A stretch of 64,000 nucleotides of DNA, from positions 62,001 through 126,000 of the forward strand of contig NZ_CP080327.1 of assembly GCF_019443285.1 (NCBI RefSeq), in the 5' to 3' direction. Positions 8,258-17,319 of this stretch are shown piece by piece (position 1 is the first letter of the stretch; every line of letters begins with the position of its first letter). The translations under genes and the position numbers were made by a program. A model generated the notes under the pieces. That model was not told the origin of the DNA and did not search any database. It saw only the letters and a list, made by a program, of their open reading frames with translations. This DNA is from Aquisediminimonas profunda. Lineage in GTDB: Bacteria > Pseudomonadota > Alphaproteobacteria > Sphingomonadales > Sphingomonadaceae.

Positions 8258-8938
8258 TTACTTCTTTGGCGGCGGTGCGATGGTGATCTTGACCGTTTCA
8301 CCCGAATTGCCCGGGAATCCAGTAAAAATCGCTTCCACCAGATTGGGCACAAGATAGGTCAGATTGTCATCGCGCGAGAGTGCCTTGGCACTGCCTTCGA
8401 ATACACGCTGTCCGTCAGCCTTGCGGTTGATCACCATGCTGACGCTGCTGGTGTAGACGGTGTAGCTCTCAACCTGATCGAAGCCGGATCCGAAGAGGAA
8501 GGGATCGTTGAAGCCGTAAATGAAGCCCCGCCGATAGCCGCCATAATAAGGGTAGCCATATGGATAATAGAGCCGTCCAAAACCGGGCCCATAAAACGGA
8601 TCATAACCAAAGCCGCTGCCAGGGACTGAGCGGATCTTCTCGCGTCCGGTATCGACGCCATAATCGAAATTGACAAGGAGCGTTGCGTGATCCGCATCAG
8701 CGGCAGGTTGATAGCCGAGTGCCGAGAGCTTCTTTCCGACCAGATCGGCATATTGCGAAAACTCGAGGCTCCCGACGAGGCGTGGATCGTCGGCCTTCAC
8801 AAAATAACTCTGGCCTTGCGGTGCCGGCATCAACTGAAAGCGATTGACCTCTGCCTTGAATGGCGTTGCCGCGCAGGCCGACAGCGCAACGAGCGCCAAA
8901 GGCGCAGCAAACCGGGCAACAATCCTCAACTTTGACAT
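8258..8938 (-). CDS. DUF4136-like lipoprotein
   Basis: A 226-residue predicted outer-envelope lipoprotein. The signal peptide (MSKLRIVARF then a hydrophobic core) ends in lipobox LSAC with the acylated cysteine near residue 22. The body has the features of DUF4136 proteins: an N-terminal SYFVKADDPRLVGSLEF, a DHATLLVNFDYGVD strand, a Tyr/Gly/Pro-rich middle (FYGPGFGRLYYPYGYPYYGG) and the late VFEGSAKALSRDDNL. The ATG at 8938 is preferred because AAGGG lies six bases upstream, although another ATG is two codons before it. Function is unknown. Confidence 0.8.
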   Translation of the reverse strand: MSKLRIVARFAAPLALVALSACAATPFKAEVNRFQLMPAPQGQSYFVKADDPRLVGSLEFSQYADLVGKKLSALGYQPAADADHATLLVNFDYGVDTGREKIRSVPGSGFGYDPFYGPGFGRLYYPYGYPYYGGYRRGFIYGFNDPFLFGSGFDQVESYTVYTSSVSMVINRKADGQRVFEGSAKALSRDDNLTYLVPNLVEAIFTGFPGNSGETVKITIAPPPKK

Positions 8939-9216
8939 CTTCATCCCTTTCACACGCGAGTCGGGTGTTACACACCTATCAGTCCCGAACCATATCCGCG
9001 AGCCGTGCTTAACCGGGGTTGAATGGAGCAGTTCGGCAGAAATCAAAGGCAGCAGCAAACAGGTTTCGGTTGCGCTTCGCGCAACTTCAATGTTCCGTGC
9101 CCTGTGGCTTTTATACAATACCAATGATCAAAATAGCTGAATTTGCCCGGTTTACGTTGACGAAGCTGGCTGGCTGACTCACAGTCGAGCCACGTAATTC
9201 CGTCAGGGGAGTGACC

Positions 9217-11715
9217 ATGAATTTCCGGAATCAATCTGCTCGTCGCCACGCGCTTGTCGCGCTGCTTGGTACAACCATGCTTGCCACATCGCCTGCTTAT
9301 GCGCAGGCAGCCGCTGAAGAAGAAGCCAGTTCGAGCGATGACATCATCGTCACTGCACAGAAGCGCGAGGAAAACCTTCAGGACGTGCCGATCAGCGTGC
9401 AGGCGCTGGGCACCAAGAAGCTCGACCAACTCGGGATTTCGAACTTCAATCAATATTCCCAACAGCTTCCGTCCGTGTCATTCCAGACCTCGGCGCCTGG
9501 CTCGACGACGGTGTATATGCGCGGCGTCGCTTCGGGCGGCGACGGCAACCATTCCGGATCCCTGCCCTCGGTCGGTGTCTATCTGGACGAACAGCCCGTC
9601 ACGACCATTGGCGGCACGCTTGATGTCCATATCTATGACATTGCCCGCATCGAGAGCCTCGCAGGCCCGCAGGGCACGCTCTATGGCGCATCATCCGAAG
9701 CCGGAACCATCCGCATCATCACCAACAAGCCCTCCACGGCCGGTTTTGAGGGCCGGGTCGATGGCGAACTGAACACGGTTCACAAAGGCGGCGTCGGCGG
9801 CAAGCTTGAAGGCATGATCAATGCGCCGATTAGCGACAGCATCGCGTTTCGCGGCGTCGGCTTCTATCAGCGTGACGCCGGATTTATCGACAACGTGCTT
9901 GGTTCGCGCAGCTTCCTGCCCACACCAGGTGGAATCACGGTCAATAACGCCGGGTTCGTGAAGAAGAACTACAATGATACCGAGACCTATGGCGGACGTG
10001 CGGCGCTGAAAATCGATCTCAATGACAACTGGACGGCTACGCCGACAGTTCTTTACCAGGAACAGAAGACGCACGGCTCCTATGGGTTCGATCCGAGCGT
10101 AGGAGATCTCAAGGTTCAGCATTTCTTCCCTGAATTCGGCAAGGACCGCTATCTTCAGGCGGCGCTGACGATTGAAGGCAAGCTTGGCAATTGGGACCTG
10201 ACCTATGCGGGCGCCTATCTCGATCGGAAGCGGTCATCGTCGAGCGACTATACCGACTATGCCGAAACCTACGACAATCTCTATTCATCCAGTGGCGGCA
10301 TCGCGGGCTATTTCTATTTCACCGATGCTCTGGGCAACACCATCGACCCACGCCAGAAGGTGCTTGGGTCGGACCACTTCAAGAAGCTGAGCCAGGAATT
10401 CCGGATCGCATCTCCGCAGGATAAGCGGTTCCGCGTGGTTGCTGGTGCATTCTACCAACGCCAGACAAATGCCATCCATCAAGATTATCAAGTCGCAAAC
10501 CTTGACCCTGCCCTCTCCGTGAATGGCATCCCCGGCACATTGTGGCTCACCCAGCAGCATCGCGTCGACCGCGACTATGCCGCCTTTGGTGAAGCCAGCT
10601 TTGATATCCTCGACAATCTCACGCTGACGGCGGGGGGACGCGTTTTCAAATATGACAACAGCCTGATCGGCTTCTTCGGCTTTGGCCGCAATCCCGCCGG
10701 CCCGCCCTACAACGGAGCGGGCAGTTCGCGCACGGGCGTTGCGGGATGTTTCAACAGCGACGGCAGTACGGTTCGCAACAATCCGGCGGGCACTTTGCTG
10801 CCTCCGGCAGTCGCTGGATCGCCGTGCACCAATCTCGCTACTTTTGCGAACGGCGGACTGAAACCTAAGTCTACGACAGGCGATGGCTTCACGCATCGGC
10901 TCAACCTGACCTGGAAGCCGGCCGACAAGGTCCTGCTCTACGGCACATGGTCACGGGGCTTCCGGCCCGGCGGCATCAACCGTCGCGGCACCATTCCGCC
11001 CTATGCACCGGACTATCTGACCAACTTTGAACTCGGCTGGAAGACCACGCTTGCCGATGGAAAATTGCGGTTCAACGGTGCAATCTATCAGCAGCAATGG
11101 AAGAGCTTCCAATTCTCCTTCCTTGGGCAAAACAGCTTCACCGAAATCCATAATGGTCCGAATGCCCGCATCCGCGGTATCGAAGTCGACGCGACGGCCA
11201 ATCTCGGTGCGCTGACGTTGAACGCGGCTGCCGCTTATACGGACGCCAAGACACGCCAGAACCTGTGCTCGGTGGATGATCCGACATTCACATGTTCCAC
11301 AGGCGGCAACTTCATCGCGGCTCCAAAAGGAACCAGGCTTCCTGTAACGCCCAAGTTCAAGGTAAGCGGCAACGCCCGCTATTCCTTCCCGCTCGGCAGC
11401 TCCAAGGGCCATGTGCAGGCCGTTGTCTCGCACCAAAGCTCCGCATCGTCCGATATCCGGACCGCTGCGACCCAGACGGGTACCGGGCTTACCTACAGCC
11501 CGGCGGCGCAGCTGGGTGACCTGAAGGCCTATACCACTGCATCATTCTCGTTCGGGGCCGAATTCGGAATGTTCTCGGTCGAGGCATTCATCGACAACGC
11601 CTTTGACGAGCGGGGCCAGATCTCCCGCTTTGCCCAGTGCGGCGCGTGCCTGAGGACCTATATCGTCCCCATCACGCCGCGCACGATCGGCCTGAGGGTC
11701 GGCAGCAAGTTCTGA
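9217..11715 (+). CDS. TonB-dependent receptor
   Basis: Outer-membrane active transporter of 832 residues. Seen: a signal peptide ending around SPAYAQA, an N-terminal TonB-box-like DIIVTAQKREENLQDVPISV, the plug domain with LAGPQGTLYGASSEAGTIRIIT, a 22-strand type barrel region, and an aromatic C-terminal residue (GLRVGSKF), as needed for BAM-assisted insertion. This plug signature is typical of the very large sphingomonad receptor family whose substrates are usually unknown (siderophores, B12, glycans, aromatics). The ATG at 9217 follows AGGGGA by six bases. A hairpin follows the stop; the next gene is an amino-acid permease on the same strand. Confidence 0.93.
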   Translation: MNFRNQSARRHALVALLGTTMLATSPAYAQAAAEEEASSSDDIIVTAQKREENLQDVPISVQALGTKKLDQLGISNFNQYSQQLPSVSFQTSAPGSTTVYMRGVASGGDGNHSGSLPSVGVYLDEQPVTTIGGTLDVHIYDIARIESLAGPQGTLYGASSEAGTIRIITNKPSTAGFEGRVDGELNTVHKGGVGGKLEGMINAPISDSIAFRGVGFYQRDAGFIDNVLGSRSFLPTPGGITVNNAGFVKKNYNDTETYGGRAALKIDLNDNWTATPTVLYQEQKTHGSYGFDPSVGDLKVQHFFPEFGKDRYLQAALTIEGKLGNWDLTYAGAYLDRKRSSSSDYTDYAETYDNLYSSSGGIAGYFYFTDALGNTIDPRQKVLGSDHFKKLSQEFRIASPQDKRFRVVAGAFYQRQTNAIHQDYQVANLDPALSVNGIPGTLWLTQQHRVDRDYAAFGEASFDILDNLTLTAGGRVFKYDNSLIGFFGFGRNPAGPPYNGAGSSRTGVAGCFNSDGSTVRNNPAGTLLPPAVAGSPCTNLATFANGGLKPKSTTGDGFTHRLNLTWKPADKVLLYGTWSRGFRPGGINRRGTIPPYAPDYLTNFELGWKTTLADGKLRFNGAIYQQQWKSFQFSFLGQNSFTEIHNGPNARIRGIEVDATANLGALTLNAAAAYTDAKTRQNLCSVDDPTFTCSTGGNFIAAPKGTRLPVTPKFKVSGNARYSFPLGSSKGHVQAVVSHQSSASSDIRTAATQTGTGLTYSPAAQLGDLKAYTTASFSFGAEFGMFSVEAFIDNAFDERGQISRFAQCGACLRTYIVPITPRTIGLRVGSKF

Positions 11716-11723
11716 CGAAACTT

Positions 11724-11747
11724 CCCCCTCCCGCTTGCGGGAGGGGG
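11724..11747. terminator. Perfect GC-rich inverted repeat after the TonB receptor
   Basis: CCCCCTCCCGC (11724-11734) is exactly complementary to GCGGGAGGGGG (11737-11747). There is no T run, so it is not a textbook terminator. Its right arm is also the only strong purine-rich sequence upstream of the permease start, so folding could hide a ribosome-binding site. Confidence 0.4.
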
Positions 11748-11758
11748 TATTGGCCGTC

Positions 11759-13087
11759 ATGATGGCCATACAGATGTCACACTCCAACGATCAGGCCACT
11801 GTGGCATCGGGCAAGCTCGGCATCTGGATGGCCATTGCTCTGGTCATGGGCAACATGGTCGGATCGGGCGTCTTCCTGTTGCCGCAAGGCCTGGCGCCCT
11901 TTGGCTGGAACGCGATTGCGGGATGGGTCATCACAATTGCAGGGGCGTTGTGCCTTGCCCATGTTCTGGCGAGGCTGAGCGCCAGTCATGAGCGCGCAAT
12001 CGGGCCAGCCGAACTCGTCGAACACAGCTTCGGCCCCCTGGCCGGATTCCTGATCGGGTTCAGTTTCTGGGTTTCGGTCTGGACAGGTTGCGTGACCATT
12101 GCGGTTGGCGCTGTTTCCTACATGGCAAGCTTCTGGCCCTTGCTTGGCGCCCATCCGTCTCTCGCTGCGCTTGGCGTGATCTGGCTCATGACGGGCATCA
12201 ACCTGCTGGGCGTGCGGTCGGCAGGTTCCTTTCAGGTCGTCACCACAGTGCTGAAGCTCACGCCGCTTGTTGTGGTGGCCATAGTGATTGGCCTTGTCCT
12301 GTCGCAACAGGGCATGACAGCGCTTGCGCCTTACCCGGCCGAAGGATTGTCCCTGCCGTCCGTCAATGCCGCCGCCGCGATGACACTCTGGGCCATGGTG
12401 GGTTTCGAAGCCGCCTGTGCCGCGTCACACAAGATCGACAACCCCCAGCGCAACGTTGCGCGGGCCACCTTCTATGGCGCGCTTTTCACCGGCATCATTT
12501 ACCTGATCGTCTGTTCCGGGATCACGCTGATGCTCCCGGCCGACAAGGTTGCGCTATCGAATGCGCCGTTCGAACTGTTTGTATCGACATTCTGGTCCCC
12601 GGGGCCTGCTTCTCTGGTCGCGCTGTTTGCCGCAATCAGCGCAATCGGAGCGGTCAACGGCTGGACACTCGTGCAGGGCGAGGTGCCACTCGAAATGGCC
12701 AGACGCAGGATGATGCCGGCCTGGTTCGGAAAGACGCGCGAAAATGGAGTCCCCGTCAACGGCCTGCTGGCGGCGACAGTTCTTGGCAGCATCCTTATCT
12801 TTGCCAACAGCAGCCAGACCATGGGAGGGCTGTTTACGTTCATGGCGCTGTTGACCACGTCCGTTACACTCTGGCTCTACCTTGCTTGCGCCTGTGTTGC
12901 ACTCAAACAAAAGATCGCAGTGCCTTATGCTGTCGCCGGGCTCCTCTTCGGGGTCTGGAGCCTTTGGGGCGCCGGTCCAGTGGCAAGTGGGCTCAGCGTT
13001 GTCCTGATGGTCTCCGGACTGCCCCTTTACTGGTGGGCGCGCCGGAGCAGCCTGCCGGTAAACGATCTGTCCGCCAGCACTTCCTGA
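11759..13087 (+). CDS. APC-family amino acid permease or antiporter
   Basis: Inner-membrane carrier of the amino acid-polyamine-organocation superfamily, about 442 residues with 12 hydrophobic segments. Seen: the first-helix signature VMGNMVGSGVFLLP, matching the GSGxF substrate-binding break of AdiC/PotE-type antiporters, and GFEAACAASHKIDNPQRNVARAT with the helix-6 motif. Basic amino acid/polyamine exchange is possible but not provable. The start is uncertain: in-frame ATGs occur at 11759, 11762 and 11774 and none has an ideal site. The 3' end overlaps the convergent FAD oxidoreductase gene by 61 bases. Confidence 0.87.
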   Translation: MMAIQMSHSNDQATVASGKLGIWMAIALVMGNMVGSGVFLLPQGLAPFGWNAIAGWVITIAGALCLAHVLARLSASHERAIGPAELVEHSFGPLAGFLIGFSFWVSVWTGCVTIAVGAVSYMASFWPLLGAHPSLAALGVIWLMTGINLLGVRSAGSFQVVTTVLKLTPLVVVAIVIGLVLSQQGMTALAPYPAEGLSLPSVNAAAAMTLWAMVGFEAACAASHKIDNPQRNVARATFYGALFTGIIYLIVCSGITLMLPADKVALSNAPFELFVSTFWSPGPASLVALFAAISAIGAVNGWTLVQGEVPLEMARRRMMPAWFGKTRENGVPVNGLLAATVLGSILIFANSSQTMGGLFTFMALLTTSVTLWLYLACACVALKQKIAVPYAVAGLLFGVWSLWGAGPVASGLSVVLMVSGLPLYWWARRSSLPVNDLSASTS

Positions 13088-14637
13088 GCGCAATTGTGGC
13101 CCGGAGCGCCGGTCACTCCTCCGCCCGGATGTGATCCTGCCCCGCACATGTAGAGCCCCTTGAACGGCCCGCGATAGGCCCCGTGACCAAGAACGGGGCG
13201 CGCAGACCAGAGTTGGTCGAGCGACATGGCGCCGTGCATGATGTCTCCGCCCGCCAGTCCGAACTTGCGTTCAAGCCCCTTGGGCGAAAGCTTCATCGTT
13301 CCGAGGATCGACTTGCGGAAGCCGGGGGCATAGTGTTCGACCGTATCGATGATCGTGTCAGCCGCAGCATCCTCCTCGGCATCCCAGTCCCGCCCGTCAG
13401 GCAGGACAGGCGCGAACTGCTGGCAGAACAGGCTCGCAACATGCTGTCCCGGAGGAGCGAGACTGTCATCGATAATGGACGGGATGAGCATCTCGACAAT
13501 CGGCTGGCGCGACCAGCCCTGCACTTTCGCATCGGCAAAGGCCCGGTCCATATAGTCGAGCGTCGGTGCGAGGATGATGCCGGATTGCAGATGCTCGCCC
13601 GGCTCCGGAAGGCAGGTAAAGCGCGGCAATTCGCTGAGCGCGACATTCATCCGGAACGTGCCTGAGCCGACCTTGAATCCGCGGATCCGCCGCTTGAATT
13701 CGTCGGTCAGATCGCCATCGGCAAACATGCGCTCATAGAGAAGCTTCGGTCCAATATTGGAGATGACCCGAGAGGCCGGAATTTCCTCTCCGCTTTCAAG
13801 ACGGACCCCGGCCACCTTGCCGCCATCGACCAGGACGCGCGAAACGGGCGCTTCAAGGCTGATCTCGACGCCAGCGGCCTGACAGACCTTGGCCATCGCC
13901 TGCGTGATGGCGCCCATGCCGCCGATGGCATGGCCCCACGCGCCTTTCTTCCCATTCACTTCACCAAAGACGTGGTGGAGCAGGACATAGGCGCTGCCCG
14001 GTGTATCGGGAGAGGCATAGTTGCCGACGACCGCATCGAACCCGAAAGCGGCCTTGACCGCCTCGCTTTCGAACCAGCCATCCAGCAGCGTCCGGGCGCT
14101 CTTGGTGAACAGGTCCAGCACGTCGCGCTGCTTGCTGAGCGACAGTTTGGCAAGCGCCCTGCCCTGCAGCGCGCCATCGATCAGTGTCTTGATCCCGTCG
14201 CCAAGATTGGGCGGCGATTTCATCGCAAGGTCACGCAGGACATCTGCCACGGATTCCAGCGATTCATAATAGTCCGGCAGGACCTTGGCATCATGCTCCG
14301 AAAATTTGCGGAACTCTGCCTGCGTCCGTTCAAGGCCGCCGCCGAGCTTGAGATACCCTCCGTCTTCCTGGGGAAGAAAGTTGGAGATCGGCCGTTCGAT
14401 CACCCGATAGCCATGATCGGCCAGCTTCATGTCTGCGATGACTTTGGGCTGGAGCAGGCTCACTGTGTAACTTGCCACCGAATTGCGGAAACCGGGATGG
14501 AATTCCTCGGTCACGGCCGCACCGCCCACCGTATCGCGGCGCTCGACGATGCGGACCTTCAACCCGGCCCGTGCAAGATAGAAGGCGCAGACCAGACCAT
14601 TATGGCCGGCCCCGATGATCACGACATCATAGGTCAT
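13027..14637 (-). CDS. FAD-dependent oxidoreductase, phytoene desaturase/PYROXD2-like
   Basis: A 536-residue flavoprotein with an N-terminal Rossmann motif VVIIGAGHNGLVCA (GxGxxG at residues 9-14), the ERRDTVGGAAVTEE nucleotide-binding continuation and a C-terminal FAD motif GLYMCGAGSHPGGGVTGAPG. This pattern is shared by bacterial carotenoid desaturase-like proteins and by PYROXD2-like proteins; no other carotenoid gene is nearby, so carotenoid desaturation is not supported. The start overlaps the stop of the upstream Rieske oxygenase gene by four bases, so the two are translationally coupled and probably work on the same substrate. Confidence 0.85.
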   Translation of the reverse strand: MTYDVVIIGAGHNGLVCAFYLARAGLKVRIVERRDTVGGAAVTEEFHPGFRNSVASYTVSLLQPKVIADMKLADHGYRVIERPISNFLPQEDGGYLKLGGGLERTQAEFRKFSEHDAKVLPDYYESLESVADVLRDLAMKSPPNLGDGIKTLIDGALQGRALAKLSLSKQRDVLDLFTKSARTLLDGWFESEAVKAAFGFDAVVGNYASPDTPGSAYVLLHHVFGEVNGKKGAWGHAIGGMGAITQAMAKVCQAAGVEISLEAPVSRVLVDGGKVAGVRLESGEEIPASRVISNIGPKLLYERMFADGDLTDEFKRRIRGFKVGSGTFRMNVALSELPRFTCLPEPGEHLQSGIILAPTLDYMDRAFADAKVQGWSRQPIVEMLIPSIIDDSLAPPGQHVASLFCQQFAPVLPDGRDWDAEEDAAADTIIDTVEHYAPGFRKSILGTMKLSPKGLERKFGLAGGDIMHGAMSLDQLWSARPVLGHGAYRGPFKGLYMCGAGSHPGGGVTGAPGHNCAQEVLADRSFTGRLLRRAHQ

Positions 14638-15800
14638 CGGGCGCTCCCATAGCCTGCTGGCTTTGTTTCATGTCGCGCCTCGGGCAAGAGCCGACGCAGC
14701 TTGCGGGCAAAGCTGCGCAAGCACACTTCGCTTTCGCCGAGCGGACCCGGGGAATAGCTGCTGCTTTCCATCCCGGCCTGAACCCGCGCGATAAGGGCAG
14801 TATCCTCGGCATTGACCTGTCGATTGATCCGCCAGTTGAGATAGCGCGCCACCTTCATCTCGCGCCTGTCATCTGGCAGGACGTAGCTGATCTCGCGGAT
14901 CAGAGTTTCCGTCGCGGAAACTGGGAGGAATTGCATGAAATCGACCTGATCCGGGTAGATGTCGAACGCGACATTGGGCCAGAGCTTGAAATAGAGCCAA
15001 TGCCGCTGGCGATTCTCCGGCAGGTGCGGAACGGGCGGCAGGAACTTCTGATAGGCACGTTCGGACACATTGGCCGACGGCCGCTCCACAAGATCGCCCC
15101 ACATCCGGTCGACATGCTCGTTTGCCTCGATTCCGTATCCGCGTCCGAATAACCGGGTCAGACCAGGGTGGGCGATCGGAATGTGAAGCCCGTCCGAATA
15201 ATTGTCGCCAACATTCTTCCAGTTGACCGCGCGCGGACGCAACGTCACCCGGCCAAGCGCTTCCATCTCTTCAAAGCGATATGGGGCAACCATCGCTTCA
15301 TAGGGCGCCATCATCTGCGCAACGCTTGGCCCGCCCCCTTCCAGCCGCACAAAGGCGAAGCCCTGCCAGATCTCGAGTTCGACCGGCTTGAGACCGAGCG
15401 TCCCCATCTCTAGCCCGGGATAGTCGCCTTTGCCCGGAACACCGGTCAGTCGGCCGTCCTTTTCATAGGCCCAGCCATGATAGGGACAGACCAGCTTCCT
15501 GGCGCAACCGCTGGAGCCATCGACAACACGCGAAGCGCGATGGCGGCAGACATTGAAGAACGCGCGAACCTTCAGATCGTCGCCGCGGATGACGATGATG
15601 CTTTCACCGAGGTAATCCAGCCCGTGCCAGTCTCCTGGCTGCGCGATGTCGTTCACATGACAGACGACCTGCCAGCTCGGGCGAATGACCGCAGCCATTT
15701 CGGCCTTGAAGAAGTCAGGATCATGATAAACCCAACCGGGCAGGCTCATCCCCTCGAGCGAGTCGATACTGGTTACGGTCGATTCAATTCTGGTTGCCAT
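14634..15800 (-). CDS. Rieske non-haem iron oxygenase, alpha subunit
   Basis: Ring-hydroxylating/betaine-monooxygenase-type alpha subunit of 388 residues. Seen: the Rieske [2Fe-2S] ligands Cys85-x-His87 in NVCRHRAS and Cys104-x2-His107 in LVCPYHGW, and the mononuclear iron facial triad around DNYSDGLHIPIAHPGL (Asp203, His206, His211 region). The CRHRA and KLVCPYHGWAYE forms resemble the quaternary-amine monooxygenase branch (glycine betaine, carnitine) as much as aromatic dioxygenases. ATG 15800 is preceded by AAGGGAT. No ferredoxin or reductase gene is present nearby, so electrons must come from elsewhere or from the coupled flavoprotein. A BetI-like regulator is divergent. Confidence 0.88.
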   Translation of the reverse strand: MATRIESTVTSIDSLEGMSLPGWVYHDPDFFKAEMAAVIRPSWQVVCHVNDIAQPGDWHGLDYLGESIIVIRGDDLKVRAFFNVCRHRASRVVDGSSGCARKLVCPYHGWAYEKDGRLTGVPGKGDYPGLEMGTLGLKPVELEIWQGFAFVRLEGGGPSVAQMMAPYEAMVAPYRFEEMEALGRVTLRPRAVNWKNVGDNYSDGLHIPIAHPGLTRLFGRGYGIEANEHVDRMWGDLVERPSANVSERAYQKFLPPVPHLPENRQRHWLYFKLWPNVAFDIYPDQVDFMQFLPVSATETLIREISYVLPDDRREMKVARYLNWRINRQVNAEDTALIARVQAGMESSSYSPGPLGESEVCLRSFARKLRRLLPEARHETKPAGYGSAR

Positions 15801-15814
15801 ATGTGATCCCTTGC

Positions 15815-15828
15815 TATACGTTCGTATA
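15815..15828. promoter_or_regulatory. Palindromic operator in the Rieske/TetR divergent gap
   Basis: TATACG-TT-CGTATA is a perfect inverted repeat centred in the 33-base gap between the oxygenase gene and the divergent TetR-family gene. It contains TATA-like words on both strands that could serve as -10 elements, so a repressor bound here would shut both promoters. It lies only five bases before the regulator ATG, implying a very short or absent leader on that mRNA. TetR/BetI operators are usually such short palindromes in the shared gap. Confidence 0.6.
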
Positions 15829-15833
15829 ACAAT

Positions 15834-16433
15834 ATGACGAGCCCGAGGCAATCCTTTGTCCGCGCCGAACCCGATGCGCGCCGCCAGAGCCTGGTGGCGG
15901 CATGCGCGCGCTGCCTTGCCAACCTGGGACCGAGCGGAACATCGGTGCGAACGATCTGTACCGAGGCCGGCGTCTCTCCGGGGCTTTTGCGCCACTATTT
16001 CAGCGGCATCGATGCCCTGATCTGCGAAACCTATCGCTGGACCGGTGCGCAAGTTGCCGCTGCTCTGGATGCGGCAGTAGCCCAGGCGGACCAGACGCCG
16101 CGCGCCCGGCTTCTGGCCTATCTGACCGCGAGTTTTCGGCCGCCGATCGCAAGCCCTGACCTGCTTGCAACCTGGCTGGCCTTCTGGAGCCTCACCAAGA
16201 CAGATGCGGCCATCGCTGCCGTCCATGCCGAAATCTATCGCGACTATCGCGAAGGGCTGGAAACGCTGATTGCCGCAGTCGATTCGAAAGCACGGGATCA
16301 TCGCCTGACCGCTGTGGCATTGACCGCCCTGATCGACGGGCTTTGGCTCGAACTGAGCCTCGGATCCGCGCCTTTCACGCCCGCAGAAGCTGCCCTTTTG
16401 GCGGAGCGCTGGCTTGATACATTGCTGGGCTGA
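15834..16433 (+). CDS. TetR family regulator, BetI-like
   Basis: A 199-residue one-component repressor. The N-terminal helix-turn-helix is clear (SLVAACARCLANLG, then SVRTICTEAGVSPGLLRHYF, about residues 20-60), and the C-terminal ligand domain contains LLATWLAFWSLTK and ALIDGLWLEL, the BetI_C-like pattern seen in regulators of choline/betaine and related amine pathways. It is divergent from the Rieske oxygenase gene and shares a palindromic operator with it; the aldolase gene follows 50 bases downstream. The start codon lies almost on the operator with no ribosome-binding site, suggesting near-leaderless translation. Confidence 0.85.
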   Translation: MTSPRQSFVRAEPDARRQSLVAACARCLANLGPSGTSVRTICTEAGVSPGLLRHYFSGIDALICETYRWTGAQVAAALDAAVAQADQTPRARLLAYLTASFRPPIASPDLLATWLAFWSLTKTDAAIAAVHAEIYRDYREGLETLIAAVDSKARDHRLTAVALTALIDGLWLELSLGSAPFTPAEAALLAERWLDTLLG

Positions 16434-16483
16434 CGTTCACGGCAACTTGTGATACGAAATCGCGAGGAAAAGGAGACTCCGCA

Positions 16484-17269
16484 ATGGCCACAGCAGCAAT
16501 GCCCGCAAATGACGATCATATCAGAGGCGCCGTCAGCGAAGAGGAATGGGCCATCCGCGTCGATCTGGCAGCGGCTTACCGTCTCGTCGCGCTTTATGGC
16601 TGGGATGATCTCATCTTCACGCACCTGTCCGCGCGCGTTCCGGGTCCGGAACATCATTTCCTGATCAATCCCTATGACATGATGTTCGAGGAGATCACGG
16701 CATCGTCACTGGTCAAGATCGATGTCGAAGGGAATCCGGTGGTGCCCTCTGCGCACCCGGTCAACCCAGCGGGCTTCACCATTCATTCCGCGATCCATAT
16801 GGCCCGCGAAGATGCCCATGCCGTGATGCATCTCCACACGCCTGCGGGGCAGGCCGTGAGCGCGATGGCCGAAGGGCTGCTGCCGCACACGCAGACGGCC
16901 ATGATCGCGCGCCATAATGTCGCCTACCACGAGTATGAAGGCATCGCCACCGACCTCGAAGAGCGCGAACGGCTCGTCGAGGATCTGGGTGACAAGACCG
17001 CCATGATCCTGCGGAACCACGGCACATTGGCAGTCGGCCAAACCGTTGGAGACTGTTTCCTGCGCCTCTATTTCCTTGAACGTGCCTGCGACGCACAGGT
17101 GAAGATGCTGTCTGCCGGACGCGAGAATTTGTACAATCCGCCGCAAGGCACGCCCGAGAAGGTCGAAACCCAGTCGAGCGGTGCCGGCATGGCCATGGTT
17201 GCCCAGCGCCTCGCCTGGCCCGCCTTGATAAGGAAGCTCGACCGGATCGATCCCTCGTTCCGAAACTAG
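16484..17269 (+). CDS. Class II aldolase/adducin family protein
   Basis: Zinc-dependent aldolase-fold protein of 261 residues. Seen: TYRLVALYGWDDLIFTHLSAR-like opening (here AAYRLVALYGW and LIFTHLSARVP), the metal-binding HxH in AVMHLHTPAG, and a third His in ILRNHGTLAVG. Members include fuculose- and ribulose-phosphate aldolases and decarboxylase-like enzymes; the substrate here is unknown. The ATG is preceded by AAGGAGA. Its position downstream of the BetI-like regulator suggests it belongs to the same catabolic unit as the Rieske oxygenase and flavoprotein. Confidence 0.87.
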   Translation: MATAAMPANDDHIRGAVSEEEWAIRVDLAAAYRLVALYGWDDLIFTHLSARVPGPEHHFLINPYDMMFEEITASSLVKIDVEGNPVVPSAHPVNPAGFTIHSAIHMAREDAHAVMHLHTPAGQAVSAMAEGLLPHTQTAMIARHNVAYHEYEGIATDLEERERLVEDLGDKTAMILRNHGTLAVGQTVGDCFLRLYFLERACDAQVKMLSAGRENLYNPPQGTPEKVETQSSGAGMAMVAQRLAWPALIRKLDRIDPSFRN

Positions 17270-17319
17270 AGCTGGCGGTACAGGCTCGACCTTTGGGCAC
17301 CGAACGGGTGGAGAACCCT

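Noticed and set aside
12088-13134. 348-codon frame overlapping the permease
   Set aside because: Cys/Arg/His-rich composition without family features; the permease frame has 12 membrane segments and motifs.
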